Below are positions 55,321 through 64,000 of a stretch of DNA of 64,000 nucleotides, in pieces (positions within the stretch are counted from its first letter, which is position 1; each line of letters starts with the position of its first letter). Location: positions 34,465-98,464 of the forward strand of contig VXAA01000169.1 in assembly GCA_013399115.1 (NCBI GenBank), written 5' to 3'. Under the pieces are notes generated by a model. It worked only from the letters and a program-made list of their open reading frames with translations. It had not been told where the DNA came from and did not search any database. The translations under genes and the position numbers were made by a program. This DNA is from Anseranas semipalmata. Its lineage: Eukaryota > Chordata > Aves > Anseriformes > Anseranatidae.

Positions 55321-58300
55321 TACTGCCAGGGCGTTCAGCTGTAGCTACAGCTGCCCAAGGTCCTGCGGGCTTCAGTCACAGCAGTCACAGGGGCGTCTCG
55401 GGTTTTGGAGGGACGAAGCAGGACGAGGTGTTGGCAGCAGGGCTGGGAGGACGTGGGGAAGGTGCTGGTGGGGTCAGAGGGTTACACTTCATCTGGAAAA
55501 TGAGCATGTTATAAGAAAGGTCCGGATGATGGCAACTGGAGATTTTGGAAATCCTGAGAAGTGACTGCATTTAGTAAGAGGTCAGTAAGGAGAGAGAGGA
55601 GTGAAAACTGGCCTGCGGCTGCCCAAGAGAGCTGTGTGACAGGCCCTCACCTCGGCTCTTCCCGCTGTGCAAAAATCCAAGCAGAAGCATCCCCATCCTC
55701 ATTCACTAAACCCCACTGAACTCATGGGGAGCCGGGCTGCACCTGGGGTCGCGGAGCTGCGGCCTCCATTAAGGAACACGCACAGGCTGGTGGCACTACT
55801 CGGGCACCTGTGAAACCCAAGTGTCTGTGTAAAGTCAAGTCCATGCTGAAAAGCTTTTGTAAGTTAGGGCCCAAATTCTGACACCTTGGTACTTACGCAG
55901 TACTTACACAGCGAGAGGACAGTGGAGATTCAGACCATTTAAGTCAGTACAGGACATGCATAAATCAAAACAGAGGGAAGGAGGAACCGCAGTTTCAAAA
56001 CAGACCAGCTAAACAATTGCAGGTTAAAAGATGTCCGTTGCAGTCTGAATTAAAATGTATGAGGAGAGTTTTTTAATGTCTAGTTTATTATTAGATCAAA
56101 TAACACAACCAGACTAACAAAGAGATTAGAAGCATTTTCTGCTTTAATTATTTGTGGAGGATTATGTGTCTGTCCTCAGCTGCAACTCCAGCCCAGCAGA
56201 CTACCCAGCATGCAGAGATTTATAACATTCTCTGTATGCTCAGTTCAATGCAGGATTGTTGAGTTTTAATTAAAAGTCATCTTACATGGCTAAAAACCTT
56301 TATATTTTCATCCATTAAAACTTATTTCAAAAGTCATCAACTCTGTCTAAAGCAGAACAAACCCCATCTTGGAAATACTTAGGTACCAGGTAAACGAGTT
56401 ATATTTTCAGCACAGTGAATTCCTGGGAAACTCCTGCCATGAATCGCAGACACTGATGATAGGGAAATACCTTCAGAAGCATTTATTTGGAGATACAGGA
56501 GTGATAACTCATCTCTCCTATACCTTATTTAGCAGTTGAAATCAAGGGTTCTTACACTTGCACTGATATGACTGAGCTGATCAGTAATCAGCCAAATCAT
56601 CAGCTGCTTAGTAGCAGTACTCCAGTAACATAGGTGGCGTAGAGCAGTATTCAGTGCTATGTTTTCCAGGACATGCCATGACAATCAAATTTCACCATAT
56701 GGTAATTTGCACTACAGGCCATTTGGGACTGCTGTTTTTGCCATTTATCAGATGCTGCCCTCACTCACCCGAGCATGCTCACCTAGCACCGCAGCTGCAG
56801 CCCCTGTGACGCTAAATGCAGAACCTTTGTATTTCAGCATCAAAGTCACAGACCTCTGACACTGGCACTTAAGATGGGCTTCTTCAATCAGTAGTAATTG
56901 AGCTGCCACTATCTTCTGCATGGATCCAACCACAAGCAAATAATCTCAGGTAATCACTGACAAAAAGCAAGTATGATGTGGTAGGGTTATACTGGGCCTG
57001 CTGGCTTTTGGCTTAGCTAGTGAAGAGTGTCAATGAATATAATGGGGTGCACAGAGGGAACAGTGCCTTTCTCTAAGGCTTAAAACCTTGCTTAGAGAAG
57101 TGCCATTTTCAGAGCTATTTGTCATATTTTTGTCACGCTTGTTTTCCCTCGGTGAAGCAGTTTTTCATTCACTGGGAAAATCTTCTTCCTGCTGTTTACT
57201 TCAAATCCAGTCAGCCCACCCACACACAAGTGCACTGTGAGCAAAAAAGAAAAAGTTCATTCACTCTTCAGCAGCATTCCCCATCCTTTTTGGCACTGAG
57301 GCTCATTCGGGGAAAAACTGGCAAGGTTACCATGTCTCTTCCAGCACATCTCTCTTTCTCTGCCCCCTCAGTGTGGGGCTGCCCCCCATCTTCCCTCCGC
57401 ACGCTATTGCTGTGGGCATGGGGCAACATCCGTCAAGGCTGAATGGCTTGGGTCTGATACCACAGCTGCTGCTTGGTGCCACCTGCCCCAGGAGGCATGC
57501 TTTCAGGGACCGCCGGTCCAGAAGGTTAGAAACAGGCAACTCAGACAATAATAATCTAAAACAAAAAACAAAAAACTGGGTCAGTAAAAGAGGTGGGTAC
57601 TCAGGTACGGTGTTCCAGCACACAGCTGGATGAAAGGGTCATACAGGTGTTTTTCAGGAAAAACTGTCAGATAGGTCTATTACAGAGAGGGTTGTACTTC
57701 ATAAGTTTCACCATCTGAAGACCTTTGTCTTCAGATAATCATATCATAATGTTCTAGCAACTGAAAATGAAATTTCTGCTCTGAAATGAGCAGCCTTTCT
57801 CCTGTCAGCTCATGCAAGCTCCTGTGTGGTAGGCCTGTTATTCCATCTGAGTTGGCTCTGATGTTTTTTTGCTCCCTTTCCCTCTTCTAGAAGAAAATGA
57901 CAGGCACTATGGCTAACTAAAACCTAGAGATCCTAAGGCCTTAGAAAACAGGATCATGGGGTGCTGCAATGCCAGGAATGGAAAGAGATCACTTAAAATG
58001 AGTATTCTTTAGAGTAAAGGAAGAAATTTAAGGGAAGAAAATGTAGGCAAAAGCTGTGAATTCACATAAAAGATTTACATCATGGGCAAATATTTCCCGT
58101 AGATAACAAGTCTCAAAACAAAACATTTCAAAGGACTCTGGCAAAGCAATAGAAAATGTTTGCTCTGCGGAGTGAGGGAGGCAGAGTGAATTACCTGCTA
58201 GGAGCACTGCACCCCTCACCTTGATGGCAGTGGGAGGTAAAAGCCTACAAGCCTTTCTTCTTTGCTGCATCCATTGCCTACTCAGTGTAGTCAGCATTAA

Positions 58301-59404
58301 CTGCTTCTTGCTACTGCTACACTTTAGTCGGTGAAGAGAGGCTGGATGTACACTGATCCTTGTGTGCTTCAGAGCATCCTGAACCCTGGTGCAGGGAGTG
58401 TAGTTAGCCCTGGCCCTCAAAAACAGAGGCTATCCAGAGCACAATAACCCAATAACCTTCCAGCCATGATGTTTCCCCTTCTCTCTGAGACATCCCGTAA
58501 GCGTGTACTGTAGCTGGCAGAAGCTCTGATGGGTGTACCTCTGTGCATCACAACTAAGCAGCACCAGACAATCTGATACGCAGCTTTTAAAATGTTGCCT
58601 CCTTCTTGTCTTTCTGTTCGCCACTATAAAGTCATTTAACAGAAGTGCGGTGGGCTGTTTAATTGCTGATTATCTTAACCAAGCAACTTAACTAAGCAAA
58701 TATTAGTTCCATGTTTTTAGTGGAATGAGTGAAAATGATGAAGTGTCGTGAAATATTCAGCCAAAAAACAGATGTAGAAAGGCAAGCTGAGCAGCAAAAA
58801 TTACAACACAGATGGTCATGATAAATTAATTGAAGACACTAGGCTGCAGGGTGGGAGATGCAAAAAAAATACCATGGAGCCTAGAAGTAGACAGATGTCA
58901 AAAATATCTGTGATTATGTGCTTAATTGCACTCTGTCTGATTGCTTGGTTCCTAATGTAAACTATTAACATATAATAATCTCCAAAGTACTTTGTCAAGG
59001 TTGTCAGCTTTTAAAATGATCATGTCTCAAAAGTTGACACAGTCCATAATGTCACACTTACTTGCAGTAGTAATTTTCTGAGCAATGACTTTTGTTATAT
59101 GACGAAAATTCCTCCAGTACAAAAGACATAACTGCTTTCACAGCATATTTGCAGATTTTTTTCCTCTGTCTTACTCAAGTGCACATTATTTTATCTTACA
59201 CTGTTTGATGCAGATCTGACAGCAATTGACATATTTTTCATTAGCCCCATTGGGCTTTGAGTTGTTCTCTTTGGGATCATTCAGTACAAGAGGAATTTTG
59301 CCATTAAATTAAATGGGACTAAAACCTTACCCATACTCCGAGTTTGTTCCAGAATCTACTGAAAACAATGGATGGTTTTGAGATGACTTGGAAAGGAGTT
59401 TGAC

Positions 59405-59425
59405 AAAAGAAAGAAAGAAAGAAAA
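59405..59425 (+). repeat. (AAAG)n microsatellite
   Basis: About four to five AAAG units in AT-rich intergenic sequence. Confidence 0.85.
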
Positions 59426-61553
59426 ACGAAAAGATGATAATGCTAAGTTTCTTTTAATCCAAATGCTAAGCATATAGGGATTCTAATTTTTGCTCCATAC
59501 AGTGTATAACCAATTATATCACTGAAACTTTATGGGATGTATTGTGCAGGAAATATTAACTTTCTCAGATACACCTCCTGCAGGGGAGATCAGTAGGAAG
59601 AAAGAAGACAAGGATCCTTAAGAAACTGCTTTGGGATTTGAGACTGGAGGACACAACAGTGGAAAGGTCCTCTGGAGGCAAGAACTGAAAACCCAAACAA
59701 GCCCCAGCGGGACAACAGTGTTTGTGTAGTGCCTTATAGAGAAAGATGTGCCCACTCTTCCGAACTGCAGAGTGTGCCTGTATCCTTGCGGGTTTAGCAG
59801 GTGCCTCTTTTAAATGTTTAGGAAAAGATGGAGAGTGAAAGTCTCCCTGTCACTACATCCTAAGATCTTAAAGCCTACATCCCACAGTTAGGGAGGTAGG
59901 ATCACCATTTCCCAATGCCAACAGCTGCTTAAGAATAAAAGTTTCTGAAATGGTGGTGCTCCAGAGAGGAGCACCCAATGTTTATTTGAATTAAGCCCAC
60001 ATTCTGTGGGATATCTGTCATAACCCCAGTCTCTTTCCCAGGTCATCCGTGGAAAGCACTGGTATCAATGTAGATTTTGACCCAGCATTTGGTATGCCCC
60101 TTGTGCTGCTCCACCGACCTGCCAAGCACTCAGATGCTGGCCATGAGCACCAAATACCTTTTGGCACAGCTGGAAACAAAAGCTGGCGTACTGCAACCCT
60201 CACACCAGCTCAGCCCTGAGGAGGCCTTTCCTTCTGGGGGACTGCTCCCCGCTCTCCCCATAATTTCTCTAATTTCACCAGGAGACAGAGGAGTCTGCTG
60301 CTGCAGAAGCTGCAAGAACCGCTCCAGCTTGGCTGGGCTGGGAAAAGCAGGGCACAGTCACAACAATTTACTCATTCCTGCACAGCAAGTTTTTGACAGG
60401 TGAACTGAGTGTGTAGCATCTGCTGCCTCCTGACTGCAGATGTAAAGCCTGGAGAGCCCGAGTGGTGCAGGAGCAAGGGGAGATCTCAGTCGCCACTTGT
60501 GGGTCACCAACAAGCTGCATTGAGGTAGGGTTGTACGGGGAGAGTAGGAATGGGGGAACCTCAGCGCAAGTTCGGTTTTTCATGTGAAACTTGATCTCTT
60601 CAAAATGTGAATTCTTAAGGGTAAATCTTAACATAAATATCCTGAGCATAATTCCTTCAGTTAAACCACCATTTTCCAAAGGAAATGTAGCATTACCCAC
60701 CCACAGACCTGTATTTCTTTCAGCGTGGGAGGTCAACATTTGAAACTCTAATCCCACAAATGATGAGATTTATTCTAAATCTAGAGCCTGTGATTTCTTT
60801 TTCTTTTTTTNTTCAACTGAACAATTGCTCTTTCCTTACAGACAGCCCCAGGCCACCCCAGCTACCCATTACCCAGCACTACGCTGAGACTATCAGCAAC
60901 CAAAGACTGCACATGCTGCAGGGAAGCTTCACTAGGGAAGGTGTTAAATGCAGTGATTTAGCAACAGCACACGTTTTCGGTCTCCTAAGCAGAGAGTGAT
61001 CTATGGAAGCAGATGCATCTAGTAAATTGTATTCACAACACGCAGACATTCAGCTCAACCAGTCCCGAGCCTCTGTGAGTTGCAGTATCTCACTGCAGCG
61101 TGGTCCTGTGCACCACTGGAAGGCAAAACTTCATACCTGCGGCATGAGGCAGCAAGTGCAAGAGCACACGCAGAGGCTGGTGGGCAGCAGCCATCAAGAT
61201 ATATTTGAAATAACTCAGGCTCAGCCGAGATGAGATCTTCTAGTTTGATGCTTATCCACCACCCCCACCCTTCTGTATGACAGAAATGCTTTTGAGCCTG
61301 CCAATAAATGTTCTACATCGTAACTCAAAATATTAATTATTTGACAAGCTAGTGCTCATTTTCGTATCGTTGCAGCCATCAGTTTGCTGTTGTGATTCTA
61401 AATGGTTAAGCAAGCTGTATGCCACGAGGAGTAATCTGCTGTAATACGCCGTGGTCTGATGCACGCACCTAGATTGGAGTGTTACTTAAGATTTAATCCC
61501 CGAGAAATCAGTGATTACCCACAGGGGACAAATGGAGGGCTGTTTATAGTATA

Positions 61554-61566
61554 GTTGCTAGACAAC
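61554..61566. promoter_or_regulatory. RFX X-box-like site with nearby homeobox-type motifs
   Basis: GTTGCTAGACAAC resembles an X-box. An OTX/CRX-type TAATCC lies at 61494-61499 and a TTAATTATT homeobox-type motif near 61332. Motif clusters can arise by chance in AT-rich DNA. Confidence 0.3.
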
Positions 61567-62442
61567 AGCGTGCTGTTTAAAGTCTATTTGTCCAAAGATT
61601 AACCACATTTCAGAGGCTAACAACTTTTCCAACAACCTGCTTGTGGAAAAAGAAGTTTAAAACGTTTATATTTTTAAAAGAGAAGAGAGTATCACAATTA
61701 TTACTTGGCATTTGCAATGACACAAGGGAACGGTGAGTGTGCTGCAGGATGCAGAGGAAGGGGCTCTTCGGGCTTAGTTTACAGAGAGGAAAGGAAGGAG
61801 CAGCACGGTGGGGACTATGCACAGGTCCCTGCCACCCTCCTGCACACGGTGTCTGCACGTCCCCAGCATTTACATGGCAGCGCCAGGCAGCTGCTTTAAA
61901 GCCTTTCATTCACTGGCTCCCTCAGAGAAATAAGGAGAACCAAAAATAGCGAAAAATGACAAAAAGTATACCATTAAATCCATCTCTTTTTTCCCCTTTT
62001 CCTCTCCTGTGAGCTTTATAGCAACTACCTTTGTTCATTTTGGCAAAAGATGATACGTAAGTGGTGCAAACCTGGGCTGCATGTATCATGATCTATTTGG
62101 AAATGCTCAAATACACACTGTATTGCTAATGTCTAACTTAACTTGTGTTTCGCTATTTACTACACTGCTGTCACAGAGTTTTTCCTCCTTACATCTTTTT
62201 TTGTTGTTGTTGTCGTCCCTTTGACCACATTGTTTTTTCCCTTGTACCCAGTATGGAAAATGAAGCAAGGTGAGAATACGGGGGGCAGGGGAAGGGTTAT
62301 GTGTGAAAGGAGAAGAGGGATGAAAAACCCAACAGAGGATCAGAAAAGCAAGAAGTTCCTGATCTGGCCCTCAGATCCCTTTTTCAATTTTTTAAGGAGG
62401 AAGTGTCTGGATTATATAGACTTCACAATATATGGCCCCTCT

Positions 62443-62455
62443 GTTGCTTGGCAAC
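62443..62455. promoter_or_regulatory. RFX X-box-like palindrome
   Basis: GTTGCTTGGCAAC: perfect 5-base inverted arms around a 3-base centre, matching the RFX X-box form GTNRCC(0-3)RGYAAC closely. Function is unknown; the nearest gene is RD3, about 17 kb away. Confidence 0.45.
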
Positions 62456-62959
62456 TTTCTGAAATAATCTTGGTTTTAGCAGAGAAGGAGCTGTTCAAAG
62501 TGTACATGAGTGCTTCAAAATCCAATCCTCTTAAATTATTTTCTCAAAGCCTGGTCAGCGCTCCTTTTTCTCTTCTTAACATATGTCAACAAGACTGTCA
62601 CTTTCCCTTTTCTTTTTCCAAAGTCCACACAGGACTTTGCAAGCACACGGTTGCTGAAATGTCCTCTTATGACCTCTCCCTCCACATGAAGAAGTTCAGC
62701 AGCTTTGCGCAGTTGTCCCACAATTTGTGCAGAAAAAAAAAGCCAGTCCCTCCAGGCCTTATTCCTGCTGCCCACAGACATTAGGGGACTATTTCTGTGG
62801 CAAAAGTATATTCCCTCAAACAAGGATTTAAGGATAAGGTCCACATTGCTTCCAAATGAAGGCAGGAGCAGCTCCAGGCCTAGCAGCAAAGCAGCAAGGA
62901 GGGACCAGCAAAACAGCAACCGGGGCAGTCACCTCACCCACCACCGATGATGGGGCGGC

Positions 62960-63510
62960 ATGAAGCGTGTGGAGGCCGTCCCTGACACGTCTTCATCTAG
63001 TCTGTTCTTAAACTGCCAATGGCGGGGGTCCTGTGGCCTCCCTTGGCTACAAGCTGTGCTTCACGAGTTTCACAATAACAGCATTTTTCTTCATATCTAG
63101 GAAAAGTTCTCCTTCACACAAATTAACAAGATTTGTCCTCATCTTAAACAAAGTCAACAGGGACAACAGCTGCCACAGTATCATACCAGTGACTTGTATT
63201 TATCTCGTGACCTGCTGTGACCCCCGGGTCTTATTTTGCAGTACTTCTGCCACTTTTATAGTTGTACATTCCTAAATATATCATTTTGCCTTCATCATTA
63301 TTGAATTTCATTCTGGGCTGTTTCCCCTGTTAGTCCAGAGCATTTCTACCTCAGGCCCTCACTCCAGGTGCTTTCAGTCCTTCCTGGCAAGAAAGTAATT
63401 GCAAAATGATATAAATATACTCTGCAGTCAGTCCCACAGGATGCTAATAAAAATATCCAGCAGAGCCAGGCTCGTAGCAAATCCCTGGGAGACCTTATTT
63501 GAATTATGCT
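62960..63510 (-). mobile_element. Ancient, highly diverged CR1/L3-like LINE fragment
   Basis: On the + strand the order of CR1/L3 antisense landmarks is preserved despite heavy decay: TCTTCATCTAGTCTGTTCTT and TCCTGTGGCCTCCCTTGGC (3' UTR block), GGAAAAGTTCTCCTT, CTGTGACCCCCGGGTCTTA, ATTATTGAATTTCATTCTG, ATGCTAATAAAAATATCCAG, then AATCCCTGGGAGACC where a typical copy has CCTGTGGGACACC. No intact frame remains. Confidence 0.65.
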
Positions 63511-64000
63511 GAGATAAAGGAACCAAAGAGAGCTCTGAGAGTGGTTTTTCAACCAGCACTTCTTTGTTATGGTACTTCATCTGCACCACAGTGTCCCTTG
63601 TGCACCATTAACTTTCAAGTAGCTGCATACAAGTCTGTGCAACCAAGAGCAGGATTTGGCCTGCACATTACTAAGATTTGCTGTTCTGGTCCATGCTGTT
63701 TCAACAGCCATCAAGATGAAGACAATCTATTCTTAGCTTGAGGAACAGCATTAGCGCTCAGAGTTGCAAATAAAGCAGATAAATATGTCTGCAAAGCACG
63801 GCCTTTTTGTGGGTTGAAGGCAGTCAGGGACAGCCCCAACTCCCAGGCCAGCCATTTGGACATATATACACAAAGCCTCCGAGGCACACGACACGTGTCC
63901 TCTCAAGATGAAGCTATAATTTGTTTTCAAATCCAGAGGAAGATTTGATCCTGGATTTTCTGCAGGAACTTGAAGGGACAGTGGGGAATGCCAGCTTTAC

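Noticed and set aside
54606..55564. Long frames of 189-277 codons around 54.6-55.6 kb
   Set aside because: Most of their length is the N gap, so the open frames are artefacts.
62143..62784. A 213-codon open frame on the + strand, the longest outside repeats and gaps
   Set aside because: No recognisable domain or splice support, and low-complexity stretches; a frame this long is not very unlikely by chance in 64 kb on six frames. Conservation in another bird would revive it.
55000..64000. SLC30A1 coding exons at the right end
   Set aside because: Expected from human gene order, but no multi-span zinc transporter sequence or His-rich loop is readable; the gene probably lies beyond the window.

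Overview
The window is a piece of a bird (or closely related sauropsid) nuclear genome. Evidence: intron-split genes with GT/AG splice sites, several CR1 LINE copies with the reverse transcriptase signature and the ATTCTATGATTCT-type 3' end typical of birds, a moderate AT-rich background, and two short GC-rich CpG islands each broken by a run of N. There is nothing bacterial, no operon and no CRISPR.

Three protein genes can be reconstructed exon by exon. (1) TRAF5 on the + strand: ten coding exons between 7343 and 17529 join without a frame break into 557 residues, the same length as human TRAF5 as I know it. The order is RING, TRAF-type zinc fingers, coiled coil, TRAF-C/MATH. (2) A + strand gene at 21173-27125 has six coding exons and encodes a 160-residue protein with a Ser/Arg stretch, a very lysine-rich middle and a compact C-terminal tail. 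I do not recognise the family. It sits where mammals carry the lncRNA gene LINC00467 (C1orf97), in the same orientation. (3) RD3 on the - strand: two coding exons, 45710-45415 and 37578-37281, give 197 residues.

The order TRAF5(+) - unknown gene(+) - RD3(-) matches human 1q32 (TRAF5, LINC00467, RD3), so this is one conserved synteny block. The genes have unrelated jobs: TRAF5 in TNF-receptor signalling, RD3 in photoreceptor guanylate cyclase control, and the middle protein probably nuclear.

Layout: 1-7.3 kb is the region 5' of the TRAF5 start codon, with CpG clusters, an antisense CR1 tail and a 37-bp minisatellite. 7.3-20.3 kb is TRAF5 with its 3' UTR, and one intron holds a 1.7-kb antisense CR1. 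20.5-20.95 kb is a gapped CpG island heading the second gene. 21.2-27.1 kb is the Ser/Arg-Lys-rich gene, with a 1.8-kb antisense CR1 in its second intron. 27.1-34.7 kb is 3' UTR and non-coding DNA. 34.7-45.7 kb is RD3 with its 3' UTR and intron. 45.7-64 kb has no recognisable coding exon; it holds a gapped CpG island near 54.3-55.3 kb, RFX X-box-like sites and an old, heavily diverged CR1 copy near the right edge. I found no clearly new biological system. The most interesting item is the unrecognised coding gene at the LINC00467 position.
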